Shown here: positions 26,907-34,450 of the stretch, piece by piece
Layout of the letters: every line of letters starts with the position of its first letter
How positions within the stretch are numbered: position 1 is the stretch's first letter
From: Alphaproteobacteria bacterium
Lineage (GTDB): Bacteria > Pseudomonadota > Alphaproteobacteria > Bin95
Reading direction: 5' to 3'
DNA: 64,000 bases
NCBI GenBank assembly: GCA_020638555.1
Contig: JACKII010000002.1
Coordinates: 868,001 to 932,000, forward strand
The notes under the pieces: generated by a model
The model's database searches: none
What the model was told of the DNA's origin: nothing
What the model saw: the letters and a program-made list of their open reading frames with translations, nothing else
Translations under genes and position numbers: made by a program

Positions 26907-27352
26907 GACTGCGCCTCCCGCACCAATTCCAGCAGGCGCTCGGCGGTCAGACGCGCCGCCGGCCGGTCGTTCACCAGCGCCGCCGGCGCCAGGGCGCAGA
27001 GGCCAAGGCAATAGACCGGCTCCACCGCCACTTCGTCCGCGCCCCCTAGTGCCGCCGCGACGGTGCCGGCCAGGCGCTCTCCGCCCATGGCCTGGCACGC
27101 CTCCGCCCGGCAGAGCTTCACCACCACAGCAGGCGGCCGGGTGGTGCGGAAGTCGTGATAGAAGCTGGCGACGCCGTGCACCTCGGCCCGGGCGATGTTG
27201 AGGCTTTTGGCAATGGTCGGCAGGGCGGCCTCGGGCACGCAACCGGTCGCCGCCTGCAGGTCGTGCAGGATTTCCAGCAATGCGGCCGGGTTGTCGCCAT
27301 GCCGGCGACAGATCGCAGCCGCGACGTCTTCTGGGTTCGGGGCCACCGTCAT
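26903..27352 (-). CDS. fdsG: NAD-dependent formate dehydrogenase gamma subunit
   Basis: 149 residues from the ATG at 27350-27352. NuoE-like thioredoxin-fold [2Fe-2S] protein: the ligands appear as CRAEACQAMGG and, downstream, CLGLCALAP. VHGVASFYHDFRT is conserved in FdsG/NuoE. First gene of the operon fdsG-fdsB-fdsA-fdhD-fdsD. No regulator (such as FdsR) lies upstream; the 452-bp gap to emrA contains only a family B repeat and a terminator. Confidence 0.94.
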   Translation of the reverse strand: MTVAPNPEDVAAAICRRHGDNPAALLEILHDLQAATGCVPEAALPTIAKSLNIARAEVHGVASFYHDFRTTRPPAVVVKLCRAEACQAMGGERLAGTVAAALGGADEVAVEPVYCLGLCALAPAALVNDRPAARLTAERLLELVREAQS

Positions 27353-27520
27353 CGGGCCTGTCCTCTGCGCATTCGGCAGCGTTCGCGTGCGCCAGTATGG
27401 GGCATTTTCGGGCCGAGAGAAATCCATTGTCGTCGCATCCGGCCCGCTATCCCTCAAACGTGATCGGCCGGCCGGCAAGGGCAAAACGGCGGAGCGAGGT
27501 CTTTCCCCGCAGGCTCACCA

Positions 27521-27642
27521 CGCCATCTTCCCTGTCCTCGCGAAAGCGGGAGCCCATGCCAGAGAGGCAAATTCAGGGTCCGTGTCCTGCGAGAAGCTCT
27601 CAGGCATGGACTCTCGCTTGCGCGGGAGATGGGGCAGGAGAG
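27521..27642. repeat. Family B dispersed palindromic repeat
   Basis: About 122 bp. The left half (CATCTTCCCTGTCCTCGCG, then GCGGGAGCCCATGCC) is the inverted match of the right half (GGCATGGACTCTCGCTTGCG, then GGGAGATGGGGCAGGAG). A nearly identical full copy is at 49461-49583. No gene lies in the 27353-27804 gap. Confidence 0.88.
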
Positions 27643-27727
27643 TGGGTCGACCGGTGCCGAAACCGCCTGGGGGCCGCGGCGCCGGCTCCCTTGCTGGAGC
27701 CCATCACCGCACATGGCGCAACGAAAA

Positions 27728-27756
27728 GGGCGGCGCCAGCAAGGCCGGCGCCGCCC
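27728..27756 (-). terminator. Rho-independent terminator after the emrA-like gene
   Basis: Perfect 10-bp GC stem (27728-27737 with 27747-27756) and a 9-nt loop. On the minus strand the stem is followed by TTTT (27724-27727), 48 bp past the end of the HlyD-family gene. Confidence 0.72.
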
Positions 27757-27804
27757 CAAATAGCCCTTCAAGATCCCGCGCGGGACCCCGGTCGGTTGCT
27801 GTCC

Positions 27805-28887
27805 TCAGTCCGCGGCGGCCAGCGCGTTCGTGCCGAAGGTGCGTTCCAGCGCCACCAGCGACGAGCGTTTGTGCTTGGTGTCGATGCTGATGCTCACCGT
27901 CATGCCGGCCCGCAGCGGGGTTGCCTCGTCATGGTCGTCGACGATGCGGAGCTTCACCGGCAGGCGCTGCACCACCTTGACCCAGTTGCCGGTGGCGTTC
28001 TGCGGCGGCAGCACCGCGAATTCCGCGCCGGTCGCGGGCGAGATGCTTTCGACGGTGGCGGTGAACATCTTGTCCGGATAGGCGTCGACCACGACGGTGG
28101 CTTCCTGGCCGACCTTCACATGCGTCAGGTCGGTTTCCTTCAGGTTCGCCTCGACCCAGGGCTGGCCGGTGGAGATCAGCGAGAACACGGGCTTGCCGGA
28201 TTCGACATACTCGCCGGTTTGCAGCTTCATGTTGGTGATGATGCCGTTGGTCGGCGCATAGACCGCCGAGCGCTCCAGGTCGAGCCGCGCGTCGCGCAGC
28301 ATGGTGACCTTTTCCTTGTACATGGGGTGCTCGCGCGCATCCATGTTGGCGTCGCCGCCCAGCGCGGTCAGCAGGCGGTGCATGGTCTGTTGCGCCGCGA
28401 CCCGCTTTTGCCGTTCGACGGCCAGGTCGGAGGTGACCTTGTCCAGGGCGTCGCGGCTGGTGACGCCGCGCTTGCGCAGGGTTTCCTGCCGGGCGGTCTG
28501 GCGTTCCAGATAGGCGATGCGGGCGTCGATCTCGCCCAAGGCCGACTTCGCTTCCTCGTACTGGGCGCGCATGGTCTCGACCTCGGTATAGACCATGCCC
28601 ATTTCCGCCCGGGCGCGGGCGACGGCGATTTCGATGGGCGCGGAATCGATGCGGAACAACAGGTCGCCCTGCTTCACGCGCTGGTGGTCCTTCACGGCCA
28701 CCTCGGTCACGCGGCCTTCGACATCGGCGCTGATTTGCAGGATATCCGCCTTCACATAGGCGTTTTCGGTCGTCACGAAGCGGCCGCCGATCAGGTAGAA
28801 ATAGCCGCCAATGGCAATGGCGATGGCGGGCACCCCGATCAACAGGATCGCCCGGATCAGAAAGCTGCGGGATTTGCGGTCGCTCAT
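27805..28887 (-). CDS. HlyD/EmrA-family membrane fusion protein
   Basis: 360 residues. One transmembrane segment near the N-terminus (LLIGVPAIAIAIGGYFYL), then the split lipoyl/barrel-sandwich domain (AYVKADILQISADVEGRV, and SAVYAPTNGIITNMKLQTG), a long helical hairpin between them, and a C-terminal beta-barrel (AGMTVSISID). It would link an inner-membrane exporter to an outer-membrane channel. The ATG overlaps the marR stop (ATGA), so expression is coupled to the regulator. The expected EmrB/MFS pump gene is missing: a terminator and repeat follow instead. Confidence 0.88.
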   Translation of the reverse strand: MSDRKSRSFLIRAILLIGVPAIAIAIGGYFYLIGGRFVTTENAYVKADILQISADVEGRVTEVAVKDHQRVKQGDLLFRIDSAPIEIAVARARAEMGMVYTEVETMRAQYEEAKSALGEIDARIAYLERQTARQETLRKRGVTSRDALDKVTSDLAVERQKRVAAQQTMHRLLTALGGDANMDAREHPMYKEKVTMLRDARLDLERSAVYAPTNGIITNMKLQTGEYVESGKPVFSLISTGQPWVEANLKETDLTHVKVGQEATVVVDAYPDKMFTATVESISPATGAEFAVLPPQNATGNWVKVVQRLPVKLRIVDDHDEATPLRAGMTVSISIDTKHKRSSLVALERTFGTNALAAAD

Positions 28888-29375
28888 GATGAGATCGCCT
28901 CTAGGCGTTGCATTTGGTTGGACGGGCCGTTGCCGTTCGGCAGGCCGGTCATTTCTTGGAGACGGGCCTTGACGGCCACCATCACGCCGCAGACCCGGTC
29001 ATGATCGGCGCTGCTGAGCCCGTCGAAGGCCTCTTCCATGGTTTCGCGCGCGATACGGCGCATTTTCTGGTAGACCGCCTCGGCTTCCGGCGTCGGATAG
29101 AGGCGTTTCACCCGCCGGTCCTCGCGGTCCGGCTCCCGCCGCACCCAGCCGCCGTCTTCCAGGCGGTCGATCAGGCGGCCGGCCGGCGCCTTTTCCATTT
29201 CCAGCATGTCCGCCAGCGCCGAGAGGCTGACGCCGGGGAAACGGGCGAGCCGGGACAGCGCAACCCATTGCGAGCGGGTCAGGCCCTGTCCGCGGGTTCG
29301 TCGGTCCAATTCGGTCCGCAGCAGCCGTGCCACATCCGAGACCAGCACCGCGAACAGAATGTCGTCGTCATCCAT
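28884..29375 (-). CDS. MarR-family transcriptional regulator
   Basis: 163 residues with the MarR winged helix: LTRSQWVALSRLARFPGVSL, recognition region LADMLEMEKAPAGRLIDRLE, and the wing GWVRREPDREDRRVKRLY. It forms a two-gene operon with the emrA-like gene. MarR proteins of such loci usually repress their own operon and release DNA on binding phenolic or lipophilic compounds. A palindrome suitable as operator lies just upstream. Confidence 0.9.
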   Translation of the reverse strand: MDDDDILFAVLVSDVARLLRTELDRRTRGQGLTRSQWVALSRLARFPGVSLSALADMLEMEKAPAGRLIDRLEDGGWVRREPDREDRRVKRLYPTPEAEAVYQKMRRIARETMEEAFDGLSSADHDRVCGVMVAVKARLQEMTGLPNGNGPSNQMQRLEAISS

Positions 29376-29390
29376 CGGACAGAAAAACCG

Positions 29391-29407
29391 TAACCTAGGT
29401 GAATATA
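29391..29407 (-). promoter_or_regulatory. Candidate MarR operator overlapping a -10 element
   Basis: The near-palindrome TAACCTAGGTGA (29391-29402) lies 16 bp upstream of the marR ATG and abuts TATATT on the minus strand (29402-29407), a plausible -10. The surrounding 40 bp are A+T-rich compared with the rest of the window. No convincing -35 was found. Confidence 0.4.
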
Positions 29408-29524
29408 TCCTTTAATACCATTTTTGGGAGTACCGACGCAAGCAAACGAGCCATGCGTTGACTGCATGGCTATGCGCGTGGCGCGCAAGTGTGCTACGCG
29501 ATTGCGGAATTTCCGGGTGGGCCC

Positions 29525-30388
29525 TCAAAACGGCTCGTCGCCGCAGACGGTGATGCGGTGCATGATGCGGGTCTGGCCCGGATAATCGTCGATGGCGAAA
29601 TGCTGGGTGCAGCGATTGTCCCAGAACGCCATGGAGCCCGGCCGCCAGCGGAAGCGGCAGGTGAATTCCGGCCGGGTCGAATGCTCGCGCAGATAGGCCA
29701 TCAGCGGTGCGCTCTCGGCCTCGGTCATGCCCTCGAAATGGCGCCAGTGACCGCCGGCATAGAGTGCCTTGCGACCGGTTTCGGGATGGGTCCGCACCAC
29801 CGGGTGGGCGTTGGTGGTCTTTTCGGTCGTCGGCGGTTCGCGCACCTGCATGGTGTGGTACTGGCCATAGACCTCCCTGCGCGACTTGCCGCCGTCCTGC
29901 TTGAAATTGTCACCCGCCGACACCGCCTTGAGCCCGTTCAGCATGGCCTTCATGCCGTCGGAGAGCGCGTCATAGGCGGCATACATGTTGGCGAACAGCG
30001 TGTCGCCGCCGGCCGCCGGCGTTTCGCGCGCCAGCAGGATCGTGCCCATGGCGGGCTTGGGCGCGAACATCTGGTCCGAGTGCCAGCCGCCGCCGAAATT
30101 CTTTTTGTCGGTCGGCAGTTTCTTGATTTCCAGAATGTCCGGATAATCCTCCATCCCCTTCATGAAGGGATGCTGATGCAGGTCGCCCCAGCGGCGCGCG
30201 AACGCCAGTTGCCGGTCCGGCGTGATGTCCTGGTCGCGGAAGAAAATCACCAGGTTTTCCAGCAGGGCCCGGTGAATTTCGGTATACACCCCCTCCGGAT
30301 TGTCGGCCGCCAGGTCGACATTGCCAATTTCCGCGCCGAGCGAGCCGGCGATCGGGCTCACGGTGATATGCTGGTAGTCGTTGCGCAT
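29525..30388 (-). CDS. TauD/TfdA-family 2-oxoglutarate-dependent dioxygenase
   Basis: 287 residues from the ATG at 30386-30388. Fe(II) ligands are His103 and Asp105 in WHSDQ and His263 in TQHFAIDD; Arg274, eleven residues on, is placed to bind 2-oxoglutarate as in TauD. Family substrates are taurine, alkyl sulfates, phenoxyacetates and similar compounds. No transport genes lie nearby to indicate which. It is divergent from the DUF192 gene with 95 bp between them. Confidence 0.9.
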   Translation of the reverse strand: MRNDYQHITVSPIAGSLGAEIGNVDLAADNPEGVYTEIHRALLENLVIFFRDQDITPDRQLAFARRWGDLHQHPFMKGMEDYPDILEIKKLPTDKKNFGGGWHSDQMFAPKPAMGTILLARETPAAGGDTLFANMYAAYDALSDGMKAMLNGLKAVSAGDNFKQDGGKSRREVYGQYHTMQVREPPTTEKTTNAHPVVRTHPETGRKALYAGGHWRHFEGMTEAESAPLMAYLREHSTRPEFTCRFRWRPGSMAFWDNRCTQHFAIDDYPGQTRIMHRITVCGDEPF

Positions 30389-30483
30389 GGGGCGTTTCTC
30401 CGCATTGGTCTTTGGTCGTAAGTTTGCCAAGTCGCGCGCAATTCGGCAAGACGCCCCTATCCGGTCGCGAATGGAGGACAATC

Positions 30484-30999
30484 GTGCGCGTAGGATTTCT
30501 GGCCCTGGCGATGTTGGCCCTGGGGATGTTGGCTCTGACGGTGTTGGCTCTGGCAACCGCCCTGGCGACGGGGCAGGCCGTTGCCTGCGAACGGTATCCG
30601 CAGCCGCCCCTGCCGACGGCGGAGGTGGTGGTGCAATCGGCCGGCGGCGACCGCGCCATCACCGCCGAACTCGCCACGACCGACGAGCAGCGCGGTTGCG
30701 GCCTGATGGGCCGGCCGGCGCTCGCGCCCGACCGCGGCATGCTGTTCGACATGCGCCCGCCGGGCCCGGCCTTTTTCTGGATGGACAACACGCCGGAGCC
30801 GCTGGACATGCTGTTTGCCGACCCGACCGGCGTCATCATCCATATCGAGCATGACGCGGTGCCGTTGTCGCGGCGGGTGCGCGGCACGCGCAAGGCCGTG
30901 GCCGCCGTGCTGGAACTGGCCGGCGGTTCCGCCAGGCGTCTCGGCATCCGGCTCGGCGACCGCATCGTCCTGCCCTGGGCCAAGGCGCAGCGGCCCTGA
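30484..30999 (+). CDS. DUF192-family exported protein
   Basis: 171 residues from a GTG at 30484, chosen because GGAGGA sits just before it and a signal peptide starts there. The signal sequence is encoded by a near-repeated 18-base unit, giving LALAML/LALGML/LALTVL. The DUF192 core follows: AELATTDEQRGCGLMGR, RGMLFDM, FWMDNTPEPLDMLF, GSARRLGIRLGD. The family is widespread, periplasmic or extracellular, and of unknown function. Confidence 0.88.
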   Translation: MRVGFLALAMLALGMLALTVLALATALATGQAVACERYPQPPLPTAEVVVQSAGGDRAITAELATTDEQRGCGLMGRPALAPDRGMLFDMRPPGPAFFWMDNTPEPLDMLFADPTGVIIHIEHDAVPLSRRVRGTRKAVAAVLELAGGSARRLGIRLGDRIVLPWAKAQRP

Positions 31000-31092
31000 T
31001 GGCACACGCCCGCCGCGGCGTTTCCCTTGGCGCCCGCCCGGTCTTAAGATAGGCACTCAAACGCAAAACCACACCGAAGGAACCGCCCGCCC

Positions 31093-32148
31093 ATGACCGC
31101 GAACATCGCGAAGCTGGTCATTTTCGACACCTGGATGGCCGGCAAGGCCATGGACATGCTCCGCGCGAGCGACGTGATCGACCTCTGCCATCTGCAACAG
31201 GCCGACGGCCTGGCGGCCAACGAGCCGCATTTGCTCTCCATGCACGGCTATCAGAGCCTGCCGCGCACCGAGCTGCAAAAGGACTATCTCACCAATGCCG
31301 ACTTCATCGCCCGCATGCCGAACCTGCTGGCGGTCGCCTCCACCGGCGCCGGCTATGACATGATCGACGTCGACGCCTGCACCGAGGCCGGCGTCATCGT
31401 CGTCAACCAGTCCGGCGCGAACAAGGAAGCGGTGGCCGAGCACGCCTTCGGCCTGATTCTGGGCCTGTCGAAAAAGATCGCCCAGGCCGACCGCGGCATG
31501 CGCGAGACCGACATGTTCAACCGCCGCACCGTCACCGGCAACGACATTCTGGGCAAGACGCTGGGCGTGGTCGGCCTGGGCCAGATCGGCACCCGCTCGG
31601 CCGAGATCGCCAAGGCCTTCCGCATGCGCGTCATCGCCTACGATCCCTATGTCTCGGCCGGGGAATGCCAGGCCCGCGGCGCGGAGAAGGTGGACTGGGA
31701 GACGCTGTTCGGCGAGAGCGACTTCATCACCGTCCATTGCCCGCGCTCGGCGGAGACGCTGGGCATGATCGACGCGGCGGCGTTCGCGCTGATGAAGCCG
31801 TCCGCCTATTTCGTCAACACCGCCCGCGGCGGCATCCACAAGGAAGACGACCTGTTGCAGGCGCTGGAGGCGGGCCGGCTCGCCGGTGCCGGCCTCGACG
31901 TCTGGTGGGAGGAGCCGACGCCGAAGGACCATCCGCTGTTGCAGCGCAACGACGTCATCGCCACCCCCCACAGCGCCGGCGTCACGCACGAGGCGGTGAC
32001 CAATATGCGCGAATGGGCGGCCAGCCAGTGGATCGAGATTTTCCAGGGCAAGGTGCCGCCGCGCCTGATCAACCCGGAAGTCTGGCCGAAATACCAGCAA
32101 CGCTTCGCCGAAAAGCTCGGCTTCACCCCGGAGCCGCTGAAAGGCTGA
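31093..32148 (+). CDS. D-isomer-specific 2-hydroxyacid dehydrogenase
   Basis: 351 residues. The NAD-binding motif is VVGLGQIGTRSAE. The catalytic Arg lies in NTARGGIH, the Glu in WWEEPTPKDHP, and the His in TPHSAGVT, the standard Arg-Glu-His set. Related to phosphoglycerate and hydroxypyruvate dehydrogenases, but without an ACT domain, so a role in serine synthesis is not implied. AAGGA precedes the ATG. It stands alone on the + strand. Confidence 0.88.
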   Translation: MTANIAKLVIFDTWMAGKAMDMLRASDVIDLCHLQQADGLAANEPHLLSMHGYQSLPRTELQKDYLTNADFIARMPNLLAVASTGAGYDMIDVDACTEAGVIVVNQSGANKEAVAEHAFGLILGLSKKIAQADRGMRETDMFNRRTVTGNDILGKTLGVVGLGQIGTRSAEIAKAFRMRVIAYDPYVSAGECQARGAEKVDWETLFGESDFITVHCPRSAETLGMIDAAAFALMKPSAYFVNTARGGIHKEDDLLQALEAGRLAGAGLDVWWEEPTPKDHPLLQRNDVIATPHSAGVTHEAVTNMREWAASQWIEIFQGKVPPRLINPEVWPKYQQRFAEKLGFTPEPLKG

Positions 32149-32334
32149 CGGCCGCGCGCGGGGCGGTGCGCAACCGCCCCTCGATACGCCGCGTGTGCGG
32201 CTACTCGGGATGAAAGACCGACTGGGCACCACCAAAGCGCATTGCGCCGGCGCCCCTTTCCTCCCCATTTCACCCTGAATAGGCCCGTCAGGGCCGTATC
32301 GAAGGGGCGCCCGCCGCATCAAGCAGCCGCTTGG

Positions 32335-33138
32335 CTAATCGCCGGTCAAAAACGCCCGGATCGCCGGGGCAAACCGCTCCGGCTGCATCACCACGCTCAT
32401 ATGGCCCGCGCCGGCAATCGTTGCCGTTTGCGCGCCCGGCATTGCCTCGGCCAGCCGCTGAACGATGCGCCGGGCCGGCAGCGGCGAGGCCGAGCCCGCC
32501 AGCAGCAAGGTCCGCCCGCCCAGCGCCGCGTAGACGCCGGCGGGTGTCTCGTCATACGAGGTCTCGTAGGCCTCGCGCCGCAACTGCCGGCCCATGGCCA
32601 GCAACCGCGCCTGGACATGCTCCGGCAGCGTGGCCCAGGGCGCGCCGCCCCAATAGTCGATGAACGCCGCCACGCCCGGTTCGAGCCGGCCGGCATCCAC
32701 TGCGGCGATCATCGCGTCGATGGCCAGCCGGTCCTCCACCAGGGCCGCGCTATCCTCCGGCTCGCCAGTGTGCAGGCTGCCGAAGCACATCGGCTCCACC
32801 GCCGCCAGCCGGCGTACCCGTTCGCGCCAGCGCGCCGCCGCCCGGAGCGCCATGAACCCGCCCATGGAGTGGCCGACCAGGTCGATCGGTCCGTCGCAGA
32901 GCGCGAACGCCCTCCGCACCACCTCCTGGTGCTGGTCCAGCGCCGGGCGCTCCGGGTCCTGGGCCGCACTGCGGCCATAGCCGGCCAGATTCGGCACCAG
33001 CACGCGATAGCCGGCGCCGATGCCCTCGACCAGGCCCAGCATGGCCTCGGCGCTGGCGCCGCCGCCGTGCAGAACCAGGAGCGCCGGGCCTTCGCCGCCC
33101 AGCCAGTAGTCCATTCCGTCCGTCGTGATTCGTTCCAT
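32335..33138 (-). CDS. Alpha/beta hydrolase
   Basis: 267 residues. LLVLHGGGASAEAM gives the oxyanion loop, VGHSMGGFM the nucleophilic Ser, and GAGHMSVVM the late His. The cap region between has no diagnostic motif. It resembles small esterases and C-C bond hydrolases. Upstream on the same strand are an N-formylglutamate amidohydrolase-like gene (89 bp away) and rpmE; no functional link is evident. Confidence 0.85.
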   Translation of the reverse strand: MERITTDGMDYWLGGEGPALLVLHGGGASAEAMLGLVEGIGAGYRVLVPNLAGYGRSAAQDPERPALDQHQEVVRRAFALCDGPIDLVGHSMGGFMALRAAARWRERVRRLAAVEPMCFGSLHTGEPEDSAALVEDRLAIDAMIAAVDAGRLEPGVAAFIDYWGGAPWATLPEHVQARLLAMGRQLRREAYETSYDETPAGVYAALGGRTLLLAGSASPLPARRIVQRLAEAMPGAQTATIAGAGHMSVVMQPERFAPAIRAFLTGD

Positions 33139-33227
33139 GTTGCACCGAAATCCGGAAATCGTTCGAAGGCGGGGCGCCGGGGATGGCTGCGGCTGCGCCA
33201 GGGGGTGTCGGCGTCAGGGTAGCGCCC

Positions 33228-34121
33228 TCAGTCCTCGCCGGCCATGGCCGCCGGCAGCGGCCGCAGCAATTCCGGCGGCACGGCGCCGATTTCCGCCAGA
33301 ATGGCCCGCACGGTCTCCGTGACCACAGCGGCCTCCGGCAGCAACCGCCGCGAGCGCTCGTCCATGTAGAGCGGCCGGGCGAATTCCAGTTGCAGCGCGT
33401 GCAGGCCGCCGGCCGGTCGGCCGTAATGCTGGGTGATGAAGCCGCCGGCATAGGGATAATTGCGGGCGACGCTCAGGCCCTGGTCCTGCGCCGCGCGGCT
33501 CGCGGCCTGGGGCAGGGTGCTGGCGCACGACCGGCCGAAGCCGTCGCCCAGCACCAGATCCGGCAGGCGCTCGCCCGGCAATTGCGGCATGGAGTGCAGG
33601 TCCAGCAGCACCGCATAGCCGAATCGTTGCCGCGCCGCCGCCAGCAACTGGTTCAGGGCGCGATGATAGGGCCGGTGGCCGGTCAGCCAGCGCGTGGTGC
33701 CCTGGCGCAGGGTCAGGCGTTTCAGATTGACGGGCTGGCGCGGCGGCAGGAAGCGGGGAAAGGTGCCGAGCCCGGCGCGAACGCGGCTCGAATCGCTGGC
33801 CAGTTGCGAAGGCAGGGGCTCGCGGAACATGCCCGGGTCCCACTCGCCGGCGGCCCGGTTCACGTCGCAATAGGCCCGGCCCCAGCGGCAGGTCAGCACC
33901 GGCAGGCCCAGGCCGTGCAGGTCGCGCACCAGATGGTCCAGATGCGGATCTTCCAGCGCGCCCAGGTCGGCATCTGGGTTCATGCCGCCGCGGGCGTCGT
34001 CCGGGATTGCCTGCCCGCTATGCGGCACCGACAACACGCACGGCACCCGCCAGGCCTTTGGCCAGGCCAGGCGATACGACGGCGGGTCGGAGGCGGGGGC
34101 AGGAGGGACGGGCGCGGCCAA
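33228..34121 (-). CDS. N-formylglutamate amidohydrolase family protein
   Basis: 297 residues if the TTG at 34119-34121 is the start; the conserved VLSVPHSGQAIP segment begins only ~28 residues in, so the true start must be near. Other family signatures are CDVNRAAGEWDPGMF, LLDLHSMP and RPLYMDE. Members release formate from N-formylglutamate at the end of histidine degradation, or act on related N-formyl amino acids. No hut genes are in the window. Formate made here could feed the fds formate dehydrogenase, though that link is only inference. Confidence 0.83.
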   Translation of the reverse strand: MAAPVPPAPASDPPSYRLAWPKAWRVPCVLSVPHSGQAIPDDARGGMNPDADLGALEDPHLDHLVRDLHGLGLPVLTCRWGRAYCDVNRAAGEWDPGMFREPLPSQLASDSSRVRAGLGTFPRFLPPRQPVNLKRLTLRQGTTRWLTGHRPYHRALNQLLAAARQRFGYAVLLDLHSMPQLPGERLPDLVLGDGFGRSCASTLPQAASRAAQDQGLSVARNYPYAGGFITQHYGRPAGGLHALQLEFARPLYMDERSRRLLPEAAVVTETVRAILAEIGAVPPELLRPLPAAMAGED

Positions 34122-34165
34122 GGCGGAAGGCCCTCGTCAAGGCCGCGCTGTCACGGGAAGGCGCC

Positions 34166-34393
34166 TTAGCGCTTCAGGCCAAAGGCCTGGAACTTCTTGT
34201 TGAAGCGGGCGATCTGGCCACCGGTGTCGAGCAGGCGCTGGCCGCCGCCGGTCCAGGCGGGATGCACCAGCGGATCGATGTCCAGGCGCAGGGTGGCGCC
34301 CTCGCTGCCATAGGTGGAGCGGGTCTTGAACTCGGTCCCGTCGGTCATGATGACGGTGATCTCGTGGTATTCCGGGTGAATGTCGGCTTTCAT
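34166..34393 (-). CDS. rpmE: 50S ribosomal protein L31
   Basis: 75 residues from the ATG at 34391-34393. MKADIHPEYHEITVIMTDG is the bL31 start. It has no cysteine at all, so it is the zinc-free form usual in alphaproteobacteria. Its own promoter lies just upstream. Confidence 0.95.
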   Translation of the reverse strand: MKADIHPEYHEITVIMTDGTEFKTRSTYGSEGATLRLDIDPLVHPAWTGGGQRLLDTGGQIARFNKKFQAFGLKR

Positions 34394-34417
34394 GGCGGCC
34401 CTCGTTTGCAAAACGCC

Positions 34418-34446
34418 CGTATAATCGCGGTGGCGCGTCGGTGCAA
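34418..34446 (-). promoter_or_regulatory. Sigma-70-type promoter of rpmE
   Basis: On the minus strand, TTGCAC (34441-34446), a 17-bp spacer, and TATACG (34418-34423), ending 25 bp before the rpmE ATG. It lies in the short gap after the acyl-CoA ligase stop, so rpmE can be transcribed on its own. Confidence 0.7.
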
Positions 34447-34450
34447 GCAT

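Noticed and set aside
26907..27242. Long upstream extension of the fdsB frame
   Set aside because: It overlaps fdsG in another frame. FdsB homology starts at the GTG at 26906.
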